Both the position numbers and the translations under genes were made by a program. Shown piece by piece: positions 35,675 through 53,060 of a stretch of DNA of 64,000 nt. The DNA lies in assembly GCF_000004075.3 (NCBI RefSeq), contig NC_026659.2, forward strand, positions 28,104,272-28,168,271. Direction: 5' to 3'. The first letter of the stretch is position 1; every line of letters begins with the position of its first letter. Below the pieces are notes generated by a model. The model ran no database searches. It was not told the origin of the DNA and saw only the letters and a program-made list of their open reading frames with translations. This DNA is from Cucumis sativus (Eukaryota; Streptophyta; Magnoliopsida; Cucurbitales; Cucurbitaceae).

Positions 35675-38066
35675 AATTGAATGATGAACTTTTAATGATC
35701 ATATTCTGAAATGTTTAATTTAATTATAGTCATTTAAAAATTATGTCTTGTCCATTAGGGTAATTTTTTAATAAATCAGCTAATAGATTATTAACGATGA
35801 TTAAGGGTTTGCTTGATGAACTCACTAATATAGTTTTTTCAAAATTGTTGCGTTTAAAAAATTAACTATCTCGTTGAAGATGTGAAATGTTTTATTAGTT
35901 TATGTTACCTCATTTTTTATTGGGTTGACAATAATTTAAAAAGGTTGACATCTTATGACATATTTGAAAATAATTTTAAGAAAATTAAAATCGTTTTTTT
36001 TTTTTTTTTTTCACTTAATACATCACTTCAATCTCAATTTTGACAGTATGAAATTGAACTTAAAAAATGTAAAACCAAATATGAAATTGATTTTAAACGA
36101 TGATGGCATATATGAAAAAAATTTAAATCAGTTTATTTTCGAATATAGGATGTGATGTTTATTAATTAAAAAAGCATTATTTTTACTTTACAAGTTTTTG
36201 TTTTTCAAATTCTAAATATTCATACTGAAATGATAAAATACGATTACCTTTGATTGATTGGTGAAAAAAACCACATTATATTGAGGCTTTTTACGAATAG
36301 TGCGTTGTCCAGAAGCCTCAAGTTACAGGAAGCAAGTTTTCTACAAGTATTTGGCTCTTCTTTAGGTAGTTTTTCTTTCTTTTCTTTTTTTGGCTGATTT
36401 CACGTGTTGTTGGAATTCGGTGGACTGCTGGACTGGGCTATCGGAAGCTTAAGGGTTCAGATCGAGACGACATGACCAGTCGTGGAATGCATGGAGCTAC
36501 AAGGATGTGATTAACTTTAGCGACCAATCTCTGTTTTGTAAAGTGTCGATTGATAGAATCAAATTACACGTGGAGGAATTTGTCTGAGATCATCCAACAA
36601 GAAAATGATGATCTTCCAAATGGCAAAAGGGTCGTTTTGGTGGTTCGTGATTCTTTGGGATCTCTCATCCTTGCTAACTCTGAGAAGACATTTCTCAATT
36701 GGTCCATCAAGATCCTCAAAGCTTTCGTTGTGGTTAGAAGTTTGAAGGATTGTTTTTCCTCGTAGGTCTCTCCCCCTTGTATTATCAAGTGTCGTTTTAT
36801 CGAGTCTATTTGCAATTTAAATAATTTGTTTGTGAAACAGTTTGAATCGTTGGACTTTATGCGGTACATGCGTGCTACAAATGGATTAGCCCATTGTTTA
36901 ACATAGGTTTCTTTGGTTCAATAATACCAATAGTCTAGATTCTAACTTGAAAGGAGGTTGAAGACCACGAGTGTTAAGTATGTCCATCGCATTTTTTACC
37001 TAGATAAAAAAGAATGAAAACAAACGTCTACAAGTAACTACTTAACCAATAGTTTATTTGGAACAACCATTAAAAAAAAAATCTAGCGCGTTTAAACACA
37101 TATTTTAAATGATTTTTTAGAATTTATTTTAAAGAATGAGATATCTACAAAGTCAACGTATCTATGATATACCACTATTTATGCATATCATAATACAAAT
37201 AGACATATGATCAAAATATCTTATATTGCAGTTTATACCATACAATTCATCCAACAAAAACATATAAAATCGTATAGATACAAGCACTTAAGCTAATAGA
37301 AAAAATTGGGTTAAATCGTAAATTTAGATCTCAAACTTTATAAAATATATTAGAATTTAATCGACATAGAATGATAAAATTATTAGAGATAGTCCTTACA
37401 ACAAAGAGACATATATAAGAATTCTATCAAATGGGAAAATGTATTTATGAGTTTTTATTAAATCATAAATACAATTGAAAACTAAACATACAACAAAAAT
37501 GATACCAATTATTGAAAATCTATCTGCATGGAACAAAAGAAACCTTTAGAATGGAAAGTTGGAGGAGAAAGACAAAATAAAATAAAATAAAGCAACACAA
37601 ATGAATATAAAATTATGAGAATAGTGGTTATTTTAGTACCACTCATTCTCCTGTTACTCAACTTTTACAGTTGGACCATTTAGAATTATTTTCCAAATCT
37701 CTATAACTTAAATGTCACTTTTAAAACCTCAGAGACAAAATATACAATAACAAAAAACCTTACGAAAAGTGCATTTTGCCCTTTATCTTTTCAAACTACA
37801 TCTACCAAATTTGTAATTGAACACACAACTCATTATCGTTCAGAAAAAAAAAACTCTGTTGCAATGCATTTTTAATCGGTATAGTTGCAAATATAATAAT
37901 TATATTCAAAACAATTAAGTATATAACAATATTTTAAAAAATTTGCAAAACCTAGAGTTGATAGAAATAACTCATAGACCATGTTGCAAATATTAGTCTA
38001 TCCGTAAACAGATATATAAATAAATCGTAGATCCAACGATGTGGACTTAAGGTGGGTTGGATTTAA
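34795..38066. other. Intergenic spacer between copper chaperone and P2 genes
   Basis: It begins with the 3' UTR of the chaperone gene (AATAATATTG-type signals near 34860). A (TA)n microsatellite lies at 35644-35672. 36390-36900 is less AT-rich and has open frames on both strands (71 codons plus at 36550, 101 minus at 36564). It may be a decayed transposon coding region, but I could not name a domain. The rest is AT-rich with no features. Confidence 0.5.
35644..35672. repeat. (TA)n microsatellite
   Basis: This is an alternating TA tract of about 29 bp in intergenic DNA. Confidence 0.95.
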
Positions 38067-38240
38067 TGGGCCTATCAAATAAGGCCCAATTTAAATACCG
38101 TCGGCCCAAAAGCTTGGTAGTTGCGAATTCTTCGTTCGGCTTGAAACTTCCAACTCCACGAAAAGGAAAATCAGAAACCCTACTTCTCTCCGCTATATAA
38201 TATAAATAAGAAGCCTTCAATAACGTTTACAGAACCCTAA
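38067..38240 (+). promoter_or_regulatory. Ribosomal-protein type promoter: site II motifs, TATA, telo-box
   Basis: Three site II-type TGGGCC/GGCCCA motifs lie at 38067-38072, 38083-38088 and 38103-38108. They are followed by a TATATAA box (38193-38200) and a telo-box AACCCTAA (38233-38240), then a CT-rich leader. Site II elements (bound by TCP factors) together with telo-boxes are the established signature of plant ribosomal-protein and other growth-linked promoters. This fits the P2 gene that starts at 38295. Confidence 0.8.
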
Positions 38241-38294
38241 ATAAACTCTCTCTTTCTCCATCTTCCGTTTCCGATTTGCAGTCTGCAAAGAACG

Positions 38295-39911
38295 ATGAAG
38301 ATCGTTGCTGCTTATTTACTCGCCGTTTTGGGAGGCAACTCCAACCCATCAGCTAAAGATTTGAAGGATATTCTCGGATCTGGTAAATTTTCATCTCCCT
38401 CTCATTTTCCCTTTATGTTTTCTTCGATTCTATAGTTTTTTGTGGACTTCTGGAGAATTTATGTGCTGATGTCTAGTTTTTGGTGTTTATTTGGTTAGTA
38501 TGTATTGTTAGTTTTATAGTAATGTTTCTTATTTGGTATCTTGTTATTTTACTTGCTTCGTTGCTATTCTCTGCCATTTCGAACTATGCAGTTTCGTCTT
38601 TAATAGTTTTGTTATAGCTATAGTTAATTGTTCTACCTCATTTTGGGATTGGGTAACAATAAGAAGAATGTTTGTTATTTGTGGCTGGACATCATTAGAT
38701 TTTAATTATATGAAACCTCTAATTATTGTACTTTTCTCGATGGTTTAAGAGATTGGAGCTGCAATACGTTATGTTAAATTACATATGTCAGACTATTATT
38801 TGGTTTTGATCTTATATTTGTATGAAATGTTAAATCTTAATGACTCTTATGCTTTATTCCCAGTCCTGAAGTCATGTTATACTTCTGAATTTTATTTCTC
38901 ACATTTGCATTGAATATGGAGTTACATTGTAGTCAAATATGTTGAATGGGGTCATAATTTATCTTTCCCGAACCGTTTTGCAGTTGGAGCTGAAGTTGAT
39001 GAGGAAAGAATTAATCTTCTGCTCTCTAATGTTAAGGGTAAGGACATTACAGAGCTCATCGCATCCGGAAGAGAAAAGCTAGCATCTGTTCCTTCTGGTG
39101 GAGGTGCTGCTGTGGCAGTTGCTGCCGGAGGTGGTGGTGGCGGTGCTGCTGCCCCTGCTCCAGCTGAAGCAAAGAAAGAGGAGAAGGTTGAAGAGAAGGA
39201 AGAATCAGACGATGTAAGCTTCCTTCGTTTCTTGGAATTGCATTTTAAACAGTTGAAATTTTTGCACCTAAATATATTGTAGAAAATGCTAAAAGATTCT
39301 CCACCTTAAAAAACACCCAATGTAGGTTTTTAATTGATTCTGTGATATGTTCAGCTTCTAAACACTACTTCCCTTAGGTTTTTTTAAGAATGAACTGCTC
39401 ACGATTTATAATCACTAAAGAAACTTGTTTTTCAAAAATTGTTTTTGCTTTTTGAATTTTGTTTGATAGTATGGGGTTCATTTTAAAACTACTAGGGTAG
39501 AGTAGTTGTCCATCTATCTTATAAACAGTTTGATTCTTGTTAGTTTTTTCTAGGGATTCTCAACATGCCCCATCAAGATCTTCCTCATCTTGATTGGGTC
39601 TCAATTTAGGACCGAATGCTTGTTTGGATATTGTGTGCTGGGATACCATATTTGATAGCTAGCATTAGTCGATGTAACCTTATAAAATGAACTGGTAATG
39701 TGGAAAGCCACATTTCAAAATTTTGAATGGCAATTCACATAAACTTTAAATTAATGAAGTGTTTGAAATGGCTATCATGAATCAATCAAAATTTTCTCAT
39801 CTAGTTTTCTTTATTTGTATCTTTGAGAATCATTTTTAAGTTCATGTAATTTCTTCTAATTCCTTGTTTAATTTTTGTTTGCAGGATATGGGCTTCAGTC
39901 TTTTCGATTAA
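38295..39911 (+). CDS. RPP2: 60S acidic ribosomal protein P2
   Basis: This is a component of the lateral stalk of the large cytosolic ribosomal subunit. It dimerises with P1 on P0 and recruits elongation factors. Three exons (38295-38382, 38984-39213, 39885-39911) give 114 residues, the usual length. The N-terminal helical dimerisation domain ([15 protein letters not shown], then [19 protein letters not shown]) distinguishes P2 from P1. A flexible Gly/Ala-rich hinge follows (about residues 68-92), then a charged Lys/Glu stretch and the invariant tail DDMGFSLFD, which binds factors and carries the phosphorylatable acidic region. The last exon encodes just eight residues, the tail itself. Its site II/telo-box promoter fits the role. 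Confidence 0.97.
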
Positions 39912-41247
39912 GTATAATAACAAAGTTGAATGTTCAGAGATTCTTCAAGATTTTAGATTTTGGAATTTTTGTTTTTTCACATGTAGTGTCTTAACATTAT
40001 CGTGGTGTTATGATGAGCCTAATGTTGTACTTTTATTTTAATTAATGAATTTTCTTCGTAATTTTTGGATGCTCTTAACCATCTGTTTTATATGAGAGAA
40101 AATGGAATTGCCGCAAGCGATCGTGAAGGTGAAACTGCGAAGGTAAAGGTTGGTAAATTTCTACCCACCTGATAAATTTTAAAGTTCATTAATTAAGATT
40201 TTACTTGCCATTTCTTAAATACGTTTGATTTTGGAAGCAGAAACTTTCGGAACTATTGGACTCTATCGTGCTTTAGAGAACTGATTGTGAAGTGATAACA
40301 AATTAAGTGTTTTTCAAATTTATGTTTGAAACTTAATTGTTTGTATAGAGATTTTTTTAAAATTTTAAGATTAAGATAATTGAAATTTGATAATATAAAA
40401 TTTGTTAGAGTAGTCGTTCGGGAGCTGTTTGAATTGATGGAGTTGTGATCGAAATAACATTTGCTGAATCAAGGTAGTTTCTTTGAGACTGATTTCAGAA
40501 CTTTGGGCAAAGATACCTTGAGATGAAAGATGAAAATAAGAATGATTTGGATTTTGGACAAAGTTGTCTGTCCTCAGATTGATTTCGAGATGGAAAATAG
40601 AATGATATAGATTTTGAAAACTTAGGGTAAAATTGTCCTATGATCACCCGAGTTTGAGGGTGTAAGAGAATCGTAATAAAAAGAAAATGGTAGAATTTTA
40701 AGTCTAATTTTCATGAATTGGGACTGAAAATTTCTTGATTAACTTCAATATTTTCATAATCAACAGTTCTGATACAAGAAAATTTTGAATATTTGAGATA
40801 AGCAGAACTAAATTTACGTTTTACGTTTATTCAAGCTTATCACTTTTTCTGCTTTCTGAACGGTAACCATCACACGTTCACAGTGTTTGCTTTTTTTTTT
40901 CCCTTTAGTTCTTACCTTTCTTTTACTAGAATTTAATTCATCAATTGAACATGAACTCAACCGATTCAACTCAAAAAGTAATAAAAGATAGTGGGGTTGC
41001 CATCTTTTTTAAGAGTTCTTTGGACTGAACTGTTCAAATAATTGAGGTATGCCCTACAAAGATTTATTTTATTCATGATAATAAATTTACCACTTTTCGC
41101 ATGAAGTCCATGTTGATAAGATATATTATCTCTATACATATGTGAATAAGCCTCCTACAAACTTGACTTAACCACTCAACAAATGGTAGATAACAAATAC
41201 GCTACAACTACCTATATGAAGTATTGAATTTTGATATACGCTATAAC
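39912..41247. other. Spacer between convergent P2 and invertase genes
   Basis: It holds the 3' UTRs of the two convergent genes. The rest is AT-rich and no gene is recognised. Short coding-looking words near 40105 do not extend. Confidence 0.55.
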
Positions 41248-44200
41248 TTAAACTATGTAGGTCGGATTTGAGTTCTTCTGACCGCGCTTTCTTTTTGGGC
41301 TAGAACTAATCATGCAAGAGAAGGCATTAACAAGATCCGAATCCTCGGCTGTTATTAAAATGTTGGCCTTACTAGGTTCGGCAAGCAGGAGCTTGCCCAC
41401 GAGGTATCCTGCAATTGACCATGTTTGAAATAGGCGTGCTTGTTTCCCAATGAACCTTCCTTTTTTCGTGTCGTAATATTCGGGCCACTTGTCTCTAGAC
41501 AGACGTCGCTCGGCAATCTCAATGGCTTTTGATGCAATTTCTGGTCTGTTCATCTTTATGCATGCAACTGTGAGCTGAGAAGGGTAGATCAAAAAAATAC
41601 TTCAACGTTGTATTTCGCATTCTCATGTCCAAAGACAACGGAAATAAATGTAGAGACATACATAGTATATGCCTTTGTTGTCAAAGAATAGCAAGTCTTA
41701 AGCCAAAATTTAAACAGATCAGGTTGCAAAATGATAGTTGTAGAGGAAAAAGTGAACTTAGGATACTAATTGAGTAATGGAAACCGATAAAGTGCTTCTA
41801 AACTTCAAATTCTGATAACATTTTGCTGCCCTTTGAAGGGTTCTAGAGACTACTAATAAGATCAGAAATCTGACTTGAGAGTTGACATACCTGCCACAAC
41901 AATGTTGGCCACGAGCCTGCATTGTGGTATGACCATGGCCTGCATTAACAGAAACAAAACGCGATATAAAAAAAAGAGGAAGCATTTTTTTTTTCCTTTA
42001 AATGAATCTCACAGTACGAAGTCAAGTAAATTACGTGTTCTTGGGGTCGCTGCCAGTGATGATCTGCCATTCCTGACCTTCAAGAGCAGGGTAACAAATT
42101 TTGAATGGCATGTCTGAAACTAAATCCCCCCATTTGGATTCAATGAGATCCAAAATGGCGTGGGATTGGCCTATTGTAGTAAGACTACTTACAATGGACC
42201 ACAAATTTCCGAGAGAAAAGAACCGGAAATCCATGTGAGCCGGTTGCAGATTTCCGATCAGATAACCTCCTTTAGTAGGCATCCAATCCACCAACCAAGA
42301 AGGAATTTGATCTGGGTAGATGTTGAATTTGTTGACTGCATCGTATGAATACTCTTCTGTCTTGTAACGATAAATTTCATTTAGTTTTTGCAAATCGACC
42401 CAATAATACTCTCTGATATGAAATGAAAGAGCCACCAGACGATTGTTAAGTGCACGGATAAGATCAGCTGATCCGTCCTCAGGAGTAAGCATCTCACGTG
42501 CACAAACTAATGCTGAATAAAAAAGTGCCTACAAAGGAGATAAAACGAACATTTAATGACCAGTGTAACTTAGGTGCAAAACGTAAAAACATTAATTTCT
42601 ATGAATGCAACTGCAAAATCATACCACAAACCGTTAATTACTTTAGAAACAACTGCATGAGGGGGGAGTTAAAAAAAGAAAAAGAGGAATACAAGAATAT
42701 ACAAAAAATAAAGCAAGCAACGAAGACCCCACTGTAGCAAGGAATTTAGTAAAGGAGTAACAAAAAAATCGGTTCAAAGGGAAACGTGAAATCTCACCGA
42801 GAACCAAACATCACTAGAGTCCCTTTCCACACCTTTAAAAACTCTATTATTTCTCTTTCCAAGATCCTACCACAAAGAACACACCCCCGTAGCAAAACAA
42901 ACTTTTACACAAAAAGGCGGATGGAGGAGGAACTCCCCAATTGAGCCACGACAATTGAAGGTATTGTTGCAATATCTTGGCTATTCATGATTACTAAATC
43001 CCCTTTCCTCGTCTTACATTTCAAATGCCATGGCAACCACTGAATATATTAATGGCAAAACTTCTAGAACATAAGCAATTACAATTAAATTGATGATTTC
43101 TTACTTGGATTTCAAGAGGGTGACCATGAATTCCCATACGACGATCTATCATACAAGAGCCATCAGTTACCAGTAAAGTAGGGAACATATCGAAGCCATC
43201 AGCAAGACAAAGCCTCAATATCATTTTGATCCCAGTTTGGACATCAACTCTCTCCTGAACTGAGAGATCACCAGAGCATTTTCCATATGCACGCAATAAA
43301 ATTATCCACCATAATCCTAATAAGATAGAGAAGCATACGTGTGACCTTTCAGATATTGAAATACAATGATAAACTTTTCTTCTAAAGGAAAATGGAAATA
43401 CTTGATGGTCTTTGTACCTGAGTCAACAGGAGCAACACGGCCAATCGCTGCCTCCCCAAAGTCAGGATCCAAAACCTCTTCTGTTGCTGAATCATCACCG
43501 TCTAAAGGAACTGTTCGGACCTTGAAACTAGCCGGCATCAATCCTTGACCAGGACTGTGACAATCCATAGTTTTCTCCCAGCTCTGGGGAATAACAAATC
43601 GCAAGCATTAGTCAGGGAAGTAAAAACAATGGAAGGTAATTAAAAATGATGTTCTGATGTATGTATGCTTAGATACCTGCAACTGAAGCGTGTGGAGGAT
43701 AAAATTGCGAACAATATCGTATTCTCCCTTCAATAAAAAAGCTATACCAGAAGGTATGAAATCACGTATAAAGACCTGATCATAATTTAGTAAATTAGAA
43801 CTAGTAGGGTCCCTTGCAGCAATTGTTCCAATTGGACTGTTACAGTAATAAACAATGGATTCCCGAAGCAAGTCCCACGCCTCATCCTCAATCGACTCAA
43901 TACTAATCTTATGAAAAGGATCTCTAACTGCTCCATTTGTGCCATTCTCCTGTTTTGCAAACTGAACATCTTGAAACTCCAAAGCACTTGATCCATTTGG
44001 TGTATTGTTGATTGGACGCGATGTCTCTGCACCATCCCCAAACCATGTTCCATTTCCACCTTCTGGAGTCATACCACTTGTGCTTTGTGCTTGTTGGCAT
44101 CTACAACTGTATAACGGACGACGGTTACATTTCGATTTCCCACTAAAGCTTGTTCCTATCCCCTGTAATAGCCTACTTGAGCATTTTGACAAATTCCTAT

Positions 44201-44345
44201 TGCTCAATACCCCCTTCTTCTTCACAAATTTCACTCGCGATAAAAAAGAAAATGTGGAGTCGAAATTGCTCGAACATGGGGTTGGACATACAGCCCGAGG
44301 TACAACCCCTGAAAAGATTTGCAGGGCTGCTTCCGATGTGCCCAT
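41248..44345 (-). CDS. Alkaline/neutral invertase, organelle-type (GH100)
   Basis: This enzyme hydrolyses sucrose to glucose and fructose at neutral or alkaline pH. It is a GH100 enzyme without glycosylation or a signal peptide. Six exons (43677-44345, 43418-43583, 43105-43316, 42035-42528, 41891-41939, 41248-41574) join in phase to 638 residues. The first ~130 residues are Ser/Arg/Lys/Cys-rich and variable, as in the mitochondrial or plastid alpha-clade enzymes, and probably target the organelle. GH100 landmarks are [38 protein letters not shown] (catalytic Asp), [102 protein letters not shown] and [21 protein letters not shown]. The start at 44345 ([11 protein letters not shown]) is the first ATG in frame; upstream only a TTG is open. 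No damage was seen. Confidence 0.96.
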
Positions 44346-45077
44346 CTCTGAAGAAATTACCAAGCCCAGATAATCTGATCTGTATTAAACTTTTTCCAAT
44401 GCCGAAGATGGGCTATTGATTTTTCAACTTCACTCGAAGAACACAGATAATATCTGCACAAAAATCATGATCACATTAAAAATAGAACCTCAAACGAGTG
44501 AATCAATCACATCCTACAAAAGCTTATCTTATCACATCATATACTTCTTTAACTTCCAGCTCCAAGGAGAAGAAAAACAGCTGAAATAATACAAAAATTT
44601 AAGGCCAGAAAGTCTAACAGCTACATATCAAATCCTCAAAACCTATTTACAAGAGAAAATGCCAACAGGAAACCTGAACTTGTATTATTACTTTCTTCTA
44701 TCAGGTTAGCTAATATCTACCAAACGATACACAATCCATAGTTGAAACACTGATTCTATAATCTGATATTAAAAAACCCACATCATCTTCTGCAATGGAG
44801 ATTAGATTCTAAAAGCAAACGAAAGATTAATAACAAATACCATAAAAATGAAATACAATAACCTCCAAAGTTCTAGTTTAATCGCCAAAAACAAAAATCC
44901 CAAAACAGAAATTCATAGCATTAATCTAATGTAAATAAAAATTTGACAAACTAATTAGAAAAGATTTACGATACTTCGGGGCCAGATTGAATGTGCAAAA
45001 GAATGAACAGAGGAAAAAATGAAAAACACAGATAGTTGATTGAACAAAATCGTCGAAGACAGAAGTAGTAACTCACC
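44346..45077 (-). other. Invertase 5' leader with a probable intron
   Basis: On the minus strand a GGTGAGT donor ends an upstream leader exon at 45077, and a TTTTTGTGCAG acceptor reopens transcription at 44453. This implies a leader intron of about 620 bp (44454-45076). It is supported only by splice-site quality, the absence of any coding exon and the common occurrence of leader introns in this family. Confidence 0.5.
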
Positions 45078-48069
45078 GAATTTTATGATTTCAGAGAGAA
45101 AAATGATTGGAGAAACAGGAACAAAATTTCGGAGCTTTCGTGAAAGAAGAAGAACAGAAGAAGAAGAAAAAGATCAACGGGTTAACCAACGAAATATAAA
45201 GCATGTTTTTATTTTCACGAATCCGTCAAGTGGACGAAAGAGGCAAAAATCAACCTGTATTCTTACGTGAACTTTTTTTCTCTTTTTCTCTAATATTTTT
45301 GTCCACATCTCTATGATTTTCCTTTCCCAATGCTATGGTTTTTATAATAACAATTTTTATGTTTAAGAAATGAAGAGCTTTAATTTTTTTTTTAATGATT
45401 TGTTTATTATTTTTCTGTGCCCTAACATTTTAAAACTCTGTCACCTTGCAAACTTTCAATAAATATTAACACTTTTTTTTAATGTTATTTCTTTAGACAA
45501 AAATAGGTCTAAATTTCTTACACTATTTTTAATATGAATTATGATTGGTTGTTTTTTTTTCAACCACACATTTTCCTAAATTTAAGTGTTTTTAATGTGT
45601 AGTAGGAAAATTTGAAAGTTACCCTTAACAAGAGAAATTAATGTCAATAATGGTTGGTTTTTCAAGATATTTTTGACAATTTTTCTAATTTTTTTAACAA
45701 AGCAAATGCATAGTGTACTTATAATGTAATTTTATGTTACAAGTTAATAATTATAGTTGATTTTGTTTATATGAAACAACTCGAAATTAAAAAATCACAT
45801 GTGACATCTCTTATGATAAGGAAGAATATAGATCAACTTTGATGATGAGCTTACATTTGAAAGTTGAAAGTTAAAAGAAAACGTAGATCGATTTTTAATT
45901 TTCAAAAACAACAAAGTTTCTCAGTCTTCACATCCAAAGAACTTTATAAAACCATAAATATTTTCGCCACTCATACACGATAATGTTTTGGGAGTGAAAA
46001 TTGGCTAAAAGACTATCTACCTTGAGTTCGAATGATTGATGCACTAACTTTCTTGACTTTTGGTTGCAATTATTTGTTCTAAAAAAACACAAATAAAATG
46101 GTAGTATATTTCTCTCTGAACATTAAGAAAGGATAAATAAAAATAAAACAAAAAACAACTTTGAGTTATAGCTTTGATTCTCTACCTCCAATTAATGTGA
46201 ATAAAATTTGATGGGTTAATTGAACTCTTTAGGTTCAAGCTAGATTGCTCTTTATTTCATTATATACACTCTAATTCACTAGACTTACATATTTGAAGTC
46301 ATTGAAAAATGTACATCAACAAAAATTGGACCATTTGGAGGTGACAAGAAGAACTAATTACCACAAGGCCAACTTATAATATTAATACAAAGTCCGGTAT
46401 TATATATGTGTATATTATATAAAAAACACAAATTTTTTTAAGGAGTAAATTGTACATGAAAATCCACACATGTGAATTAATGGAATTTACACAGTAATGA
46501 GAAGTGTCACTTCAAAGAAAAATCAAGCTAACTGATCGAACCAAGGGTGGTTGATTAAACAAAAGGGAAGATTTGGTTGGTGTTAGTTTGAGATTGAAAA
46601 AAATCCAAACTGATAATATTTTTATAAAATTTAAAAGTCTAAACCAATCGATCAATGATATGTTTGTATTCCGCAGTTGATTCGATTGAAAAATCAACTC
46701 TAACCAACCAATATTCCTTCCTAATTTTTAATATTTATTTATTCTTGTCAATAAAAAAATTTAATTAATGAAAAAAGAAACATAAATAAATATTCCAAGA
46801 ATTGCACACAAAAATATGAATACACATTGCAAAAAATATTAAGTGAATAACTTAACATTTTTTTGAACTTAATGGCGGGTTTGTGTTTGATATTCGAAAC
46901 ACGATTTCATGTTTTGCGTACCAAATACTCACACATGGCCAAAGCTTTACCACTCACTCATTGCCAACAAAAAAGCTTCTATAACATGTTTGACCACACA
47001 CTTATCCTATTGCTCCCCTTTCACGTGAGGAACCATAATAAATACTCTTTCCTTTTTTCGAAATTGTGAAAAAGATATTCTTAAATTTTGCTACTTATTT
47101 AGAAAACGAAGTTGCATCATTAACCTAAAACCTTTAACAAATATTTCAAAATTGAGACTTGAGGTATGACAATAACTTAAACCCGTGTGAAGGTGTGTAG
47201 ACTTGCAATTTTCATTTCAGGGTACTAACATATCATTGAATATCCAATTTCCATATAACATTCTAATGGATCTATGCTTCAAAAATGGTTTTGAAAGTTA
47301 GGATGATATTACAACTTTTATAAAAATAGAGATACTTTTTAAACAAATAAAAGAAAAATCAAGAGTAGTTTAACTTTATATGTAAAGTCGTATTTAAGGT
47401 AGAGGATAAGTTTTTAAAAGCTAAAGTTTAAAAAAAGGTAATAAGAACAACAACAATGCTATTTCAAATAATATCAATAAAATTTATTCACAAAATATAC
47501 ATATTTCTCAATCATAAGAGCAAGAATAAATAAAACAGAATTGGATTGGCAGTTGATACACTAACTACAATCTGAAAGTTCAACCAAAGAAACAGATGGC
47601 AAAACCTTATTATAGTCCTCAAGTCTGGATGCTAAGAAGTAAGAAGTGAAATAAATATGGTTCTCAAACAATGCTTATCCATTCCATGGGGCAAAATTTT
47701 GGTTAAAGGATAGGTAGGAAGGTTACAAGCAAAAACAGGAATTCTCACATACATATATATGCGTGTATTTATATATCATATATATATATATATATTTGCG
47801 GCAAGAAATGAAAGAGAGAAGTATATTTGGAAAGCCAATATTCTGTTAAAAGCCACATTTAACAAAACCTGCTCTAAGTTTTCAAGAATCAGATGGGAAA
47901 GAAAAATGATAAAAACCACTAATAAGCAGACACAGCACACTCATTATATATTTATGTATTTTTTTTCTTCCTTTTTTTTCTTTTTCAAATCACGCAATTA
48001 AAACCCATAAAATGCTACACAATAGAGGAGGCTATATAAACACTCTCCTTAGGAGGATTGGTAGAAGAA
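45078..48069. other. Intergenic spacer upstream of invertase, downstream of CDKA
   Basis: It contains the invertase promoter side (purine-rich near 45100-45250) and AT-rich filler. A degenerate quasi-inverted stretch with GGTTGATTAAAC and AATCAACTCTAACC-like arms (about 46530-46710) may be a decayed MITE. There are AT microsatellite tracts near 47755-47795, and the last few hundred bases are the presumed CDKA 3' UTR. No gene is recognised. Confidence 0.5.
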
Positions 48070-52462
<4,393 letters not shown>

Positions 52463-53060
52463 CGAGTCCAAGAAAAGTATCAAAGTTCTCAAAGCTTAAA
52501 TCCTACAAACAACAAGACAAATAACGATGTAGATTTAGTGCAATACAGACCATATAACATTATAAATAACAAAATGATGATAAGAAAGAAAGAATGTCAG
52601 AAACAGCAATGGACACCACTGAAAAGGCGAAGAAAACAGATTCGCACAGGTCAAGGACCGGATCCGCGTTGAAATGGAGTCAACTCAGTCATAGTAGACT
52701 CGGTTGAACTCACTAGGACCACATTGGAAGCAAGCATTTCGAAAACATAGTTTAACATCGGAATTTCTCCAAAGAATCACTCGTTTTCACTTCATTCCTT
52801 TATCATCTTTCCATTCTTGGAATTCCAATTACCATTAGACAGAAAAAGCAAAGTACAGCAAAAGCATCTAGGAACCAAATTAAAGAAAGAATAACAGAGA
52901 GATGTTGAATGAAGAAGATGAACAAACCTGGTTGAATCAAAGCCGAACCCGTGGGAATCGGGGACGGTGTCGGAGCGGAGAGAGGCGCAGTAAAAATGGC
53001 GCCGCAGAAGAAAGAAGAAGAAGAAGAAGAGGAAGGGAAGGAAGGAAGGAAGGAGAGTGG
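52463..53060 (-). other. CDKA 5' leader with an intron
   Basis: On the minus strand a CT-rich leader exon (GGAA/GAA repeats on the plus strand, 53000-53055) ends in TTCAACCAG at 52929 with a GTTTGT donor. A TTTGTAG acceptor opens a second leader exon at 52502 that runs 39 bases to the start codon. The implied leader intron spans 52503-52928. The open frame across this region (52803-53099) is low-complexity and partly intronic, so it is not taken as coding. Confidence 0.6.

Noticed and set aside
44346..44363. Six-codon upstream extension of the invertase frame
   Set aside because: The extension would begin with TTG. The first ATG at 44345 gives the family-like N-terminus [11 protein letters not shown].
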